Below, one piece after another: positions 17,345-26,367 of a stretch of 64,000 nucleotides of DNA (its first letter is position 1; the number at the start of each line of letters is the position of its first letter). Source of the DNA: CAYQQU01 sp964419545. GTDB lineage: Bacteria > Bacteroidota > Bacteroidia > Chitinophagales > Saprospiraceae. The DNA lies in the NCBI GenBank assembly GCA_964419545.1, contig CAYQQU010000003.1, positions 62,001 to 126,000 on the forward strand, given 5' to 3'. The position numbers and the translations under genes are program-made. Under the pieces are notes generated by a model. The model was not told the origin of the DNA, searched no databases, and was given only the letters and a program-made list of their open reading frames with translations.

Positions 17345-19246
17345 TTACAGCTCCGTCTCGGCTTGTTTCAGTTTTTTCAGATCGGTGTCGGTGACCAGGC
17401 CGATCATCTGGTGATGGTGAACGACCGGCAGGCAGGTGATGTCGTGCTCCCGCATGAGTTGAATGGCTTCGTTTACCGGCATTTCGGGCGGCACGGTGAT
17501 CAGCTTGTCTACCATAAAACTGCGAATGGGGCGGTAAGCCCAGCCGTTATTGTTGCGCTGAGTGCTTTCGTAGCGGTGCACATCCGAGGCCGTCACGAGC
17601 CCGATCAGGGTGCCCTCGAGGTTTTCCACCGGCAGGTGCCGTATTTTCTGCCAGGTCATCAGGGCTTTGACGAAGGCGAGGGGTTCGTCTTCGCGGACGG
17701 TAAACAGGTCGGTGGTCATTATTTTGTAGACCGGATCTTTTTCGAGGTTGATGGCGTAGACGTGGCTGGCGTCGATTTCCGACCAGGTGTGCACGGGCTC
17801 GCTGGTTTGCTGGCGTTCGTAGATGCCCCGGGTCAGTTCCGTCAGTGCGACGCCGGTGCCGTAGCGGTCGCGCAGCCGTCGGTAGTTGTTGATCTGCCAG
17901 CGGGCGCCGCATTTACGGGCGCTCACCCGCGCTTCGATGATGCCGAGGTAGCGGTCGATATCGCTTTCGTTAATGCGGGCCTTTTCGAGGCCGCTGCGCG
18001 CCAGCGGAAGCAGGGTTTCGAGCAGCAGCTGCTGGGCGGGAACGGCTCTCCCGAACCAGTCGAATACCGTGTCCAGGCCGGTGCGGGCCGCCCGGTAGAA
18101 ATTGTCGACCAGGTTGGAGAAGGGGATCTGGCCGGGCAGGTGGCGGTATTCCTCGGGCATGGCTTTCATCAGCCCCACCCAGAAGGCGAAGTTGGCCATC
18201 TCGTCGGCTACGGTCGGACCGGCCGGGATGTAGCGGTTTTCGATGCGCAGGTGCGGATATCCGGTATCGCTGATGCCGTAGCAAGGCCGGTTCCAGGTAT
18301 AGACGGTGCCGTTATGTAATTGTAAAGCTTTCAGTTTGGGGATTTGCCCGTTTTGCAGCTGGCTCATGGCGTCATCTTCGATATCCGTAGTGAGAATGAG
18401 CGGGAAGCGCGATAGCTGCTCTTTGAACAATTCCGAAACCGAGCTATGTATCCACGTGCTGCCGAAGCGCACGCGCCGTTGTTTTTCGCGCATGTGGTTG
18501 GTCGAGCTGCGGGTGTCGATACTTTGCTGGAAAAGGGCGATGCGGGTTTCGGCCCACAGCTCGCGGCCGAAGAGCAGCGGCGAGTTGGTGCAGGCCGATA
18601 GCACGGGGCCCGCGATGAGCTGCGCCCAGTTGTACTGCGCCGCGAAGTCCTCCGGTGCGATTTGCAGGTGGAGCTGAAAGCTGGTGTTGCAGCCCTCGAA
18701 CATTACGCTGTCCAGGCCGGCGATCACCTCATCCACGCCTTCGATGTGGATTTCGAAGTTGCTGCCCCGCATCTGGCGAATACCGTCGCTGAGCACCTGG
18801 TAGCGCACGCGCGGCGTCATGCAGGATGATTCCAGGTGGCGGTAGCGGATCGTGGGCAGGATGCCGGTGAGCAGAACGCCGCAGTCTCGCTCCTTGGCTC
18901 GCTGTTGCCCCAGGCTGAGCAGCTGCCGCAACTGGCGCTCGGTGAGCCGGAAGGCGTCGGAGCGCAGTTCGAAGGGGTCGAGATTGATCTCCAGGTTGTA
19001 ACGGGCAATTTCGGTCGTAAAATGAGGATCAGCGATTTGTTCGAGCAGGTCGGGGCCGTCGAGCGAAGGGGAATAGTCCGGGGTGATCAGCGCCAGTTCT
19101 TGTTCGGCGCCGATGCGTTGGCGATCCTTTTCGAAAATATCGTCGCGGATCATGACGTCCATCGCGCGGATATCGTTGAGAAGGCGCTTGATAAAGCGGT
19201 TCTTGTCCTCTTGTCCTTTCGCTGCTCTGACTAATAATTCTCCCAT
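17345..19246 (-). CDS. Glutamate-cysteine ligase-like (GCS2) protein with C-terminal CBS pair
   Basis: 633 residues. Residues about 40-400 resemble the GCS2 carboxylate-amine ligase family: GAEQELALI near the N terminus for the metal-binding acidic strand, then NLEINLDP, FQLHLQIAPED and RIENRYIPAGPT. Residues about 505-630 form two CBS domains (MTTDLFTVREDEPLAFV and ITVPPEMPVNEAIQLM, each followed by an LIGLVT-type strand), which usually bind adenine nucleotides and regulate a partner domain. The combination suggests an ATP-dependent ligase controlled by energy status. The actual substrate is unknown; gamma-glutamylcysteine synthesis is only a fold-based guess. It is 40 bp downstream of a usp gene. 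Confidence 0.82.
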   Translation of the reverse strand: MGELLVRAAKGQEDKNRFIKRLLNDIRAMDVMIRDDIFEKDRQRIGAEQELALITPDYSPSLDGPDLLEQIADPHFTTEIARYNLEINLDPFELRSDAFRLTERQLRQLLSLGQQRAKERDCGVLLTGILPTIRYRHLESSCMTPRVRYQVLSDGIRQMRGSNFEIHIEGVDEVIAGLDSVMFEGCNTSFQLHLQIAPEDFAAQYNWAQLIAGPVLSACTNSPLLFGRELWAETRIALFQQSIDTRSSTNHMREKQRRVRFGSTWIHSSVSELFKEQLSRFPLILTTDIEDDAMSQLQNGQIPKLKALQLHNGTVYTWNRPCYGISDTGYPHLRIENRYIPAGPTVADEMANFAFWVGLMKAMPEEYRHLPGQIPFSNLVDNFYRAARTGLDTVFDWFGRAVPAQQLLLETLLPLARSGLEKARINESDIDRYLGIIEARVSARKCGARWQINNYRRLRDRYGTGVALTELTRGIYERQQTSEPVHTWSEIDASHVYAINLEKDPVYKIMTTDLFTVREDEPLAFVKALMTWQKIRHLPVENLEGTLIGLVTASDVHRYESTQRNNNGWAYRPIRSFMVDKLITVPPEMPVNEAIQLMREHDITCLPVVHHHQMIGLVTDTDLKKLKQAETEL

Positions 19247-19286
19247 GGTTTTAAGCGTTGATTGGCGACCGGCCCGTTAGTTCCGC

Positions 19287-20147
19287 TTATTCGTCGCGGA
19301 TCACTAAGAGGGGCACGTGGGTCTCCAGGGCCATCCTTCGGGTATGGCTGCGTTGAAAAATGCGTTCTAAAAGGTCGTGTTGCGGAGCGAACATCACCAG
19401 GAGGTCGACGTCGTAGGTGTCTACGAACGCTTCGAGTTCATCGGTAACGGAACGGCCCCGCAGGGTGTTGAATTTGATTTGGATACCCGGGGCTTTATGG
19501 CTGAAGAACTGTTCCAGTTCGGACATGTCGATTGCTTCTTCTTCGTCCTCGGAAGTGTTGACGTGGACGCAGTGGAAAATGGGATTGATCGGTTCGAGGA
19601 GCTTGCCGACCTTCCAGATGTGATAAGGGTCGGCCTCGGTCAGGTTCGTGGCGTAGGCGATGATATCTATCGATTCGTACGGTGCTTCTTCGGGAACGAT
19701 CAGAACGTGACAGGGCGCTTTGCTGATGACGCCGGTGGAGGTGCTGCCGAAGGCTTTTTCCAGGAGGCTGTGGTCGCCGCGGGTGCCCATGACGATCAGG
19801 TCGACCTCGTCGCGGCGGGCTACGTTGGTGATCACGCCTACCGGGCTGCCGATCTCCACATCGGGGCGAATGACGGGAGCATGTTGCAGCTGGCGGGTGA
19901 GCTGCACCTGCGCCAGTCCGTGGTTGACGAAGGTTTTCAGGATCTCTCCGGCGGCTTCGGCCTTGTTATTGGTTGCTTTGGAGGCCAGCACCGGCAGGTC
20001 GGAAGCGGCGTATTCCGGATAAACGACGTGGAGCAGCTCGATCTCGGCTTCGAGCTGGTCAGCCAGCATCAGGCAATACCGGAAAGCATTTTGCGCGGTA
20101 TCGGAAAAGTCGGTAGGGAACAGTATCGTCTTGATGTCTTGATTCAT
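19287..20147 (-). CDS. Universal stress protein, tandem UspA domains
   Basis: 286 residues with two UspA folds. The N-terminal half keeps the ATP motif G-x2-G-x9-G-S (GTRGDHS ... FGS, around residue 120-135); the C-terminal half reads MFAPQHDLLERIFQRS and has lost it. It is the third usp gene in the window and lies between ftsH and the GCS2-CBS gene on the minus strand, the latter only 40 bp away, so co-transcription is likely. Confidence 0.92.
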   Translation of the reverse strand: MNQDIKTILFPTDFSDTAQNAFRYCLMLADQLEAEIELLHVVYPEYAASDLPVLASKATNNKAEAAGEILKTFVNHGLAQVQLTRQLQHAPVIRPDVEIGSPVGVITNVARRDEVDLIVMGTRGDHSLLEKAFGSTSTGVISKAPCHVLIVPEEAPYESIDIIAYATNLTEADPYHIWKVGKLLEPINPIFHCVHVNTSEDEEEAIDMSELEQFFSHKAPGIQIKFNTLRGRSVTDELEAFVDTYDVDLLVMFAPQHDLLERIFQRSHTRRMALETHVPLLVIRDE

Positions 20148-20276
20148 TTGCGTTAAACTTTATACCATCTAAAGCCGCCGATACCCGGGAAAGGCGCACC
20201 GGCTATACATTAAATACTACTCAGCCTAAGGTAATATATTTAATCCGGTCCGCCGTACTGTAAAAGTACAAAACCG

Positions 20277-22244
20277 CTATTCCACGGCTGCCGCCGGCCG
20301 GCCGGACGAGGAATGGGGTTCGGGTATTTTCATTGTTTTCTCCTGGCCGGGCCGTTCGCCGAAAATCGCCAGGAGGTCTTCTTTCACCACCACTTCCTTT
20401 TCCAGCAGCAGCCGGGCGAGCGCTTCGAGCTGAGGCCGGTGGGCCTCCAGCAGTTTGAAGGTGCGCTGGTAAGCCTGATCCACCAGTTTTTTCACTTCCT
20501 GGTCGATCAGTTGGGCGGTCTGTTCGCTGTAGGGGCGTTGCAGCGATTGCTCGTATTCTCCGCTGCTGTCGTAGTAGCTGAGGTTGCCCAGCGTTTCGTT
20601 GAGGCCGTAAAAGGCCACCATCGTGTAGGCTTGTTTGGTCACTTTTTCCAGGTCGTCGAGGGCGCCGGAGGAGATTTCTCCGTAAACGAGGGCTTCGGCC
20701 GCCCGGCCGCCCAGGGCGGCGCAGAGACGGTCCAGAAACTGGGCTTTGGTGTAAATCAAATGTTCTTCGGGCAGGTACCAGGCGGCGCCCAGCGATTTGC
20801 CCCGGGGTACGATCGTTACTTTGAGCAGGGTGTCGGCGTGCTTCAGGAACCAGCTGGCGGTGGCGTGGCCGGCTTCGTGATAAGCGATGCGCTCTTTTTC
20901 TTCCGGAGAGACGATCTTGCTTTTCTTTTCGAGGCCCGCGATGATGCGGTCGACCGCGTCGTAAAAGTCGGCCATCTCTACGGCCGGTTTCCGGCGGCGG
21001 GCTGCGATCAGGGCCGCCTCGTTGCAGATATTGGAAATATCGGCGCCGGAAAAGCCGGGCGTTTGTGCGGAGAGCACCTCGATGTCGATATCGTCGGCCA
21101 GCTTGAGAGGCCGCAGATGCACCGCAAAGATGGCTTTGCGCTCGTTTAGGTTCGGTAATTCGAGGTAGATGTGGCGGTCGAAGCGGCCGGGGCGGAGCAG
21201 GGCCCGGTCGAGGATGTCGGCGCGGTTGGTGGCGCCCATTACGATGACGCCGGCGCTATTGTCGAAGCCGTCCATCTCGGTGAGCAGCTGGTTGAGGGTG
21301 CTCTCGCGTTCGTCGTTGGCCCGCATGCTGAAGGCGCTGCCCCGGGCGCGGCCGATGGCGTCGATCTCGTCGATGAAGATGATGCTGGGGGCTTTTTCTT
21401 TCGCCTTTTTGAAAAGGTCGCGTACGCGGGAGGCGCCTACGCCGACGAACATTTCCACGAATTCCGATCCCGACATGGAAAAGAAAGGCACGTGCGCCTC
21501 CCCGGCGACGGCGCGCGCCAGCAGCGTTTTGCCGGTGCCGGGCGGGCCCACCAGCATGACGCCTTTGGGGATCTTGGCGCCCAGCTCGGTGTAGCGCTCC
21601 GGGTTTTTCAGGAAATCGACGATCTCGCGGATTTCTACTTTCGCTTCGTCGAGGCCGGCCACGTCGTCAAAGGTCACTCCCGTGCCGCGGGTGGCGTCGA
21701 ATAGGGTGGCTTTCGATTTGCCGAAGTCAAAAGCACCGCTGCCGACCCCGCCGCCGGCCCTGCGCATGATGAAGAGCCAGATGATGATAATGATGGCGAA
21801 AGGCAGCACCCAGGCCAGGATGTTGCCCAGCCAGTTGGTTCGGGTGACGTACCGCAGTGCGACGGGCTCGAGCTCGTACGTCTGTTCGGCGGCGCGCAGC
21901 TTTTCTTCAAAGGTCACCACCGAGCCGATGGTAAAGCGATAATGCGGCCCGGAAGCGGTTTTGGCCAGGTCTTTGAACCGGCCCTGTCCCAGCTTTTCCG
22001 GTCGGATATATACTTCCGCCTGCTCCTTGTTTACCACCACCACTTTTTCCACAGCCTTTTCCGCCAGCATCTCTTTCTCGAATTCGTACCAGCTGATCTC
22101 CTTGCTGGCCCCGCTGCTGCTGCTGAATACCTGATATAACAGAAAAGCACTGATGAGCACATAAATCCATAAAACGCCGCCGGTGGGGAATTGCCCGCCG
22201 GGCGTAGGCGATTTATCGGGTTTTTGTTGTTGTGGATCGGGCAT
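20277..22244 (-). CDS. ftsH: ATP-dependent zinc metalloprotease FtsH
   Basis: 655 residues. Two membrane segments (about 25-42 and 135-160) flank a short periplasmic region. The AAA domain follows with Walker A GPPGTGKT, Walker B IIFIDEID and the second region of homology (ATNRADILDRALLRPGRFDR). The M41 zinc protease domain carries HEAGH as metal and catalytic site. FtsH extracts and degrades misfolded membrane proteins and short-lived regulators at the inner membrane. The length matches the family. Its position beside usp, Hsp20 and deacetylase-like genes suggests a second, stress-dedicated FtsH rather than the only copy, which cannot be decided from this window. Confidence 0.95.
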   Translation of the reverse strand: MPDPQQQKPDKSPTPGGQFPTGGVLWIYVLISAFLLYQVFSSSSGASKEISWYEFEKEMLAEKAVEKVVVVNKEQAEVYIRPEKLGQGRFKDLAKTASGPHYRFTIGSVVTFEEKLRAAEQTYELEPVALRYVTRTNWLGNILAWVLPFAIIIIIWLFIMRRAGGGVGSGAFDFGKSKATLFDATRGTGVTFDDVAGLDEAKVEIREIVDFLKNPERYTELGAKIPKGVMLVGPPGTGKTLLARAVAGEAHVPFFSMSGSEFVEMFVGVGASRVRDLFKKAKEKAPSIIFIDEIDAIGRARGSAFSMRANDERESTLNQLLTEMDGFDNSAGVIVMGATNRADILDRALLRPGRFDRHIYLELPNLNERKAIFAVHLRPLKLADDIDIEVLSAQTPGFSGADISNICNEAALIAARRRKPAVEMADFYDAVDRIIAGLEKKSKIVSPEEKERIAYHEAGHATASWFLKHADTLLKVTIVPRGKSLGAAWYLPEEHLIYTKAQFLDRLCAALGGRAAEALVYGEISSGALDDLEKVTKQAYTMVAFYGLNETLGNLSYYDSSGEYEQSLQRPYSEQTAQLIDQEVKKLVDQAYQRTFKLLEAHRPQLEALARLLLEKEVVVKEDLLAIFGERPGQEKTMKIPEPHSSSGRPAAAVE

Positions 22245-22319
22245 TTGCTCTTGGTTTTTGAAAAAAGCCGGGCGCCTGGTTTAGTAAGATCAAATTAGGT
22301 GTATTTGGGAGAGTATCTT

Positions 22320-22358
22320 AATGAGGAAAGTCACACAGGGTCAATGACTTTCCTCATT
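22320..22358. promoter_or_regulatory. 14-bp inverted repeat between ftsH and the T9SS-tail gene
   Basis: AATGAGGAAAGTCA at 22320-22333 is the exact complement of TGACTTTCCTCATT at 22345-22358, with an 11-base spacer. It lies in a divergent intergenic region, 76 bp before the ftsH start and about 150 bp before the gene on the other side, so it cannot end either transcript and is more likely an operator. Each arm contains TGA-N6-TCA, the outline of a CRP/FNR half-site pair. Confidence 0.5.
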
Positions 22359-22508
22359 TTACCCCCGGCCGCCGGTCGCCTTCCGGGCGTCTTTGAAAGG
22401 TGGCGCTCCACCGGTGGCCGGCCGTTAATTAACATTTCATTTGGTGGTTAAAGTCCGTTAAGGGCATTTTCCAAACCTCGATACCCGCTTATATTATCCG
22501 GCAAAAAG

Positions 22509-22997
22509 ATGCGACTGATCCTCATTGTTCTGATTTGCGCCACGAGCACGAGCCGGTGGGTGTCCGCACAGCCTACGCTGACGCGCTCCGTCCTGGGCGC
22601 GGCGGGCGGAAGCGCAGAAGGGGCCGGCGTTCACCTGGACTGGACCCTGGGCGAACCGGCGGTGCAGACCCTGAGCACTAGCGACCGGCAGCTGACCCAG
22701 GGGTTCCACCAGCCGCTTTTATGGCTTACTTCGGCTCCCTCGCTTTCTCCGAAAAGGAAGGTACAGGCTTTTCCGAACCCCACGGTTCGGGAATTGCAAC
22801 TTCGCCGAACGGTCGCAGCGGAGCCCTGGCCGGGAAGTCTATTCGACGCTGCCGGGCGCCGCCTCGCAGACTTTATCTGGCGGGGCGCCGCGCATCAGGT
22901 CGATATGAGCGATTATCCCGCCGGAGCTTACTGGCTGTATTTCACGCCGGCGCAAAGCGAACGCTTCCACCTTTTGATCCTGAAAAAAGAAGAATAA
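22509..22997 (+). CDS. Small secreted protein with type IX secretion sorting tail
   Basis: 162 residues. A signal peptide ends at VSAQ (about residue 20). The middle contains the motif LDWTLGEPAVQTL and LTQGFHQP, a short segment that often precedes sorting tails in this phylum. The C-terminal 75 residues match a type A T9SS sorting domain: AFPNPT, LFDAAGRRL and a final LILKKEE. Such tails direct export through the outer membrane by the Por machinery. There is hardly any cargo domain, so the mature protein would be very small. The next gene starts 27 bp downstream. Confidence 0.8.
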   Translation: MRLILIVLICATSTSRWVSAQPTLTRSVLGAAGGSAEGAGVHLDWTLGEPAVQTLSTSDRQLTQGFHQPLLWLTSAPSLSPKRKVQAFPNPTVRELQLRRTVAAEPWPGSLFDAAGRRLADFIWRGAAHQVDMSDYPAGAYWLYFTPAQSERFHLLILKKEE

Positions 22998-23024
22998 AAA
23001 ATACACCAACAATCCTGGTTCGAT

Positions 23025-24758
23025 ATGAAAAAGATTACGATCCTCTTTTATCTGTTCTGCCTTTCAACCGGCTCCCTCCTGGCCCAGACGCCGCAGGGCT
23101 TCCAATACCAGGCAGTAGCCCGCGACGGCTCCGGGCAGCCGCTGGCCGATCAGAACGTCGATCTGCGTTTCAGCCTCGTACAGAGCAGCGTGGACGGCCC
23201 GGTGGTTTACGCCGAAGAGCACTCGGCCGTGACCAACGCGTACGGTCTTTTCAGCCTGGTGGTCGGCGCCGGTTTCCCGGCAACCGGCGCTTTTGAGGCG
23301 GTGGACTGGAGCGAAGGACCGCTCTTCCTGCGGGTGGAGCTCGACGTCTTCGGCGACGGCGATTACCAGTTGCTGGGGGCCCAGCAATTGTGGTCGGTCC
23401 CCTACGCCTTATACGCGCAGTCTACCGCCGAGCCGGAGGATGCGGACGCCGACCCGGAAAACGAGCTGCAGTACCTCAATCTCCAGGGAAACCAACTGTC
23501 TATCGGGCCCAGCGGCTCCACTACTGTATCGATCCCGACCGTCGGTGGCGGGTCTTTGTGGTCGCTGAGCGGCAGTGACATTTTCTACGAGGCCGGCGAT
23601 GTGTTTGTGGATCGCACCCTCTTGGTGGGGGACGATGTATTACTGCAAAACCTCAGCGATCCCGACGCGCTTACCGGTATCGAACTGGTAACCTACGAAG
23701 ACGGGGAAGGGCGCGCGCTCACCTTCGGCGCCAACGGCAGCACCAACGCGGCGCTGCTGTCTACCGACAACTTCAACGACGGCGGTTTGAGCTTGTACGA
23801 CCAGAACTCGACCGAGCGCTGGGCGGGCGGAATCACCGGCGACAATGCCGGCGCGCTGGAACTATTCGGCCCCAACGGCAACAGCAACCTGGCCCTGGCG
23901 AGCGCCGCTTCGAACACCAACCACGGCTGGCTGGGCCTGCAGGATTTTGACGGCTTCACCCAGGTCCTGATGACCATCCTCGACGATACCGGAGAAGGGT
24001 ACCTGGAAACGGTGGGCCCCAACGGGCAACCCAACGTTCAGCTCTCTTCCGTTGTCGGAAACGCCAACCACGGCTACGTGGCGGTGGGCGAATCGGGCGG
24101 CTTCGAAGCGGCGAGCATGGCCGTATTGAGTAATGGCGAAGGCGTGGTCGCGACGGTAGGCGCCAATGGCTTCGATAACGTCCAGCTCAGCAGCCTCGCC
24201 GGTTATCCCAACCACGGCTTCGTCGCCGTCCAGGACAATCAGGGGGATATCCGGGCGGGCGCCTACGTAGACGATTTCGGCGACGGCATCCTGTTTGCCG
24301 ACCTCAAACACTTCCGGACGCCCCATCCCGAGAAAGCGGATCGCGAGATCTGGTACGCGAGCCTGGAAGGGCCCGAAGCCGCCGCCTACGTTCGCGGCAC
24401 CGCCAAGCTGGAAGGGGGAGCAGCTTTTGTGCCCTTCCCCGAACATTTTCGCCTGATCGCCAACCCGGCTACCATGACGGTGATGCTCACCCCTCTTTCG
24501 GCAGATACCCGGGGGCTGGCGGTAGTCGAAAAAACGGAGAACGGCTTTCGCGTAAAAGAGCTGATGGGCGGCGAGGGCGCCTTCGCTTTCGACTGGGAGG
24601 TCAAGTGCGTCCGCGCCGGCTACGAGGATTATTCGGTAATTCGGGAAAAGTCGGCCTTGAAAACCGCCGGCCGTTCCCGCCGTAAACTGGAGTCGCACCG
24701 CAACGACCATTCCAGCCTGCCGCCCCGTAATGGCGAAAGAAAAGCGGAACGCCGGTAA
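23025..24758 (+). CDS. Secreted repeat protein of unknown function
   Basis: 577 residues with a signal peptide ending at LLAQ (about 21). The N-terminal domain (TPQGFQYQAVARDGSG ... WSVPYALYAQS, about 22-130) is a common module of Bacteroidota surface proteins. Residues about 215-430 contain imperfect repeats of about 35-40 residues with the pattern GANG-x-NVQLSS-x-NHG-x-VAV, which should form a beta-helix or fibre. The C-terminal part (ALEGG ... EYPVEH-like region, from about 470) resembles tail-fibre caps. No catalytic residues are evident. Together with the upstream T9SS-tail gene it may be a surface structure. Confidence 0.7.
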   Translation: MKKITILFYLFCLSTGSLLAQTPQGFQYQAVARDGSGQPLADQNVDLRFSLVQSSVDGPVVYAEEHSAVTNAYGLFSLVVGAGFPATGAFEAVDWSEGPLFLRVELDVFGDGDYQLLGAQQLWSVPYALYAQSTAEPEDADADPENELQYLNLQGNQLSIGPSGSTTVSIPTVGGGSLWSLSGSDIFYEAGDVFVDRTLLVGDDVLLQNLSDPDALTGIELVTYEDGEGRALTFGANGSTNAALLSTDNFNDGGLSLYDQNSTERWAGGITGDNAGALELFGPNGNSNLALASAASNTNHGWLGLQDFDGFTQVLMTILDDTGEGYLETVGPNGQPNVQLSSVVGNANHGYVAVGESGGFEAASMAVLSNGEGVVATVGANGFDNVQLSSLAGYPNHGFVAVQDNQGDIRAGAYVDDFGDGILFADLKHFRTPHPEKADREIWYASLEGPEAAAYVRGTAKLEGGAAFVPFPEHFRLIANPATMTVMLTPLSADTRGLAVVEKTENGFRVKELMGGEGAFAFDWEVKCVRAGYEDYSVIREKSALKTAGRSRRKLESHRNDHSSLPPRNGERKAERR

Positions 24759-24778
24759 TTGCAATACGAAAGCCCGGC

Positions 24779-25636
24779 CTATTCCCAACCTTCTATTCCG
24801 CCGCTTTTTTTCGCCTGGATATAAACCGCCACCCTGCGGTCATAAGCCTGTTTTAAGGCCAGCAGCCACGGGTGGTCGGGCGGAAGGCGTTTGTCGCCGA
24901 TCTGGGCGACGGGCAGCACGCCGGGCGAGGTGCCCGTCAGGAAGGCGGCCTCGGCGTCGTTGATCCAGGTGCGGGGCAATTCGGATTCGCAGAAAGGCAG
25001 GCCGAGCTGCTGGCACAAATGGATGACGATAGAGCGCGTGATCCCCGGCAGGACGGAGCGGGCGGGCGGGGTGAGGACTTCCCCGGCGCAGACCAGGAAG
25101 AAGTTGGACCGGCTGCCTTCGGTGATGCGGTTGTGGCGGTCGACGAGCAGGACTTCATACCATCGGTGCTCGGCCATTAAAGCGTTCGCCCGGGTTCGCA
25201 GGGCTTTTTGTTCGGTTTTGGCGTTTGGATTGTTGCGTTCGGCGGCCAGCAAACCCAGAGCGACGCCCGAATGGTATTGTTCTTCGGAGGGGTAGGTATG
25301 GGGAATGATGTAGGCGGCGAACTTGCCTTTTTCGGCAATGGCTTTGGTTTCCCAGGCCACCTCCAGTTTGACGTTGCCGGATTCCAGGTCGTTATGGTAA
25401 ATGAGCTCGGCGATGGCGCGCTTGAGCTCCCGGTCGCCCGGCTGGAATACTCGCCCCGCCAGACCGATCGAACGTCGCAGCCGCGATAAGTGCGCTTCGA
25501 GAAACAAGGGGACGCCGTCAATGACCCGGAAAACTTCGTAAACGGTAAGCGACTTCGGCGAGGCGCCGGCGCGGGGCTGGTGAACCGGCTGGCGTCCGTC
25601 TTCGCTCAATTGATATTCCTGCAAGGCTTTTTCCAT
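24779..25636 (-). CDS. Class IV aminotransferase (branched-chain/D-amino acid/aminodeoxychorismate lyase type)
   Basis: 285 residues. PLP-dependent fold type IV: N-terminal EVFRVIDGVPLFLEAHLSRL, the Lys-bearing region around KAL...NALMAEHRWYEVLLVDRHNRITEGSRSNFFLV and the PLP phosphate-binding GITRSIVIHL, followed by DAEAAFLTGTSPGVLPV. Substrate choice among IlvE, D-alanine aminotransferase and PabC cannot be fixed from sequence alone. It is monocistronic; a single FNR-like box (25692-25703) lies about 60 bp upstream of its ATG. Confidence 0.85.
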   Translation of the reverse strand: MEKALQEYQLSEDGRQPVHQPRAGASPKSLTVYEVFRVIDGVPLFLEAHLSRLRRSIGLAGRVFQPGDRELKRAIAELIYHNDLESGNVKLEVAWETKAIAEKGKFAAYIIPHTYPSEEQYHSGVALGLLAAERNNPNAKTEQKALRTRANALMAEHRWYEVLLVDRHNRITEGSRSNFFLVCAGEVLTPPARSVLPGITRSIVIHLCQQLGLPFCESELPRTWINDAEAAFLTGTSPGVLPVAQIGDKRLPPDHPWLLALKQAYDRRVAVYIQAKKSGGIEGWE

Positions 25637-25691
25637 AACTGATGCTGAGGTTTACAGCTACAAAATTAGCCCGTAATCCGCTGTCCCGAAG

Positions 25692-25703
25692 TGACAAATA
25701 TCA
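25692..25703. promoter_or_regulatory. Single FNR/CRP-like box
   Basis: TGAC-AAAT-ATCA centred about 61 bp before the start of the class IV aminotransferase. No partner box is found 23 bp to either side, unlike the other sites in the window. It shares the AT-rich gap 25637-26070 with a tandem pair further right; that gap holds no gene I can support. Confidence 0.45.
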
Positions 25704-25950
25704 GTGAGTGCTCCGCCCGATTTTGGGCGGAATTAAAAAATGATTTGAATTAAAACTATGGTTATCAATTTTTTATGCGAAGTTAAATTTTTTATAAATA
25801 GATTTTTAGCATCCGGGCAACCGGTGTGCCGGCCGGCGGCGAGCCCGAATGCGGTAGTGATGGAGCGGGCGTCGTCAAAGGCGTCTCTGTTTTTGTTGCG
25901 CTGCCGGTTGAAGCCGGCCAGCAGATCAACGGACACCTTCTCATGGAAAA

Positions 25951-25985
25951 TGATAAAGATCAGTAGCTGGATGTGACATTTATCA
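25951..25985 (+). promoter_or_regulatory. Tandem FNR/CRP-like boxes upstream of a small membrane protein
   Basis: TGAT-AAAG-ATCA at 25951-25962 and TGAC-ATTT-ATCA at 25974-25985, again exactly 23 bp apart. The nearer box is centred about 91 bp before ATG 26071. Confidence 0.65.
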
Positions 25986-26070
25986 TCCGGCGGATAAGGA
26001 TTTCCGGTTTATCATTAATCATGGTGAAGGGCGACAATGCTATTTGCTAAGATACTTCAAAAGTGCGCCA

Positions 26071-26367
26071 ATGGAACGCAAAACACTCCGGCAATTTCAC
26101 CGGGAATTGAGTTGGTCGACCAGAATTTACACCTTGCTGACCGTGGTCACGGCGGTGGGCGCCTTCCTTTTCGACGCCTGGAGCACCAACTGGGCGCTGA
26201 CCATTGCGGTAGCGCTGGCGGTGGTGCTTTTCGTGGAGAGTTTCGCCCTTTATTTCTTACACCATCCCAGGGCCTGGCGACGGTTACGCTGGGTCTTGCG
26301 CCTGGGCGTGTTGCTGATCTTGTGGCTGTTGCTGTCCGGCGGAGGGGCTACGCCAGCGACCGGATAA
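26071..26367 (+). CDS. Small membrane protein of unknown function
   Basis: 98 residues from ATG 26071 (a TTG nine codons earlier is less likely). Three hydrophobic stretches (about 18-35, 40-62 and 75-90) separated by Arg-rich loops predict an inner-membrane protein. No family is recognised. The last 20 bp overlap the end of the converging DUF5995 gene. Tandem FNR-like boxes upstream suggest expression under low oxygen or stress. Confidence 0.65.
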   Translation: MERKTLRQFHRELSWSTRIYTLLTVVTAVGAFLFDAWSTNWALTIAVALAVVLFVESFALYFLHHPRAWRRLRWVLRLGVLLILWLLLSGGGATPATG

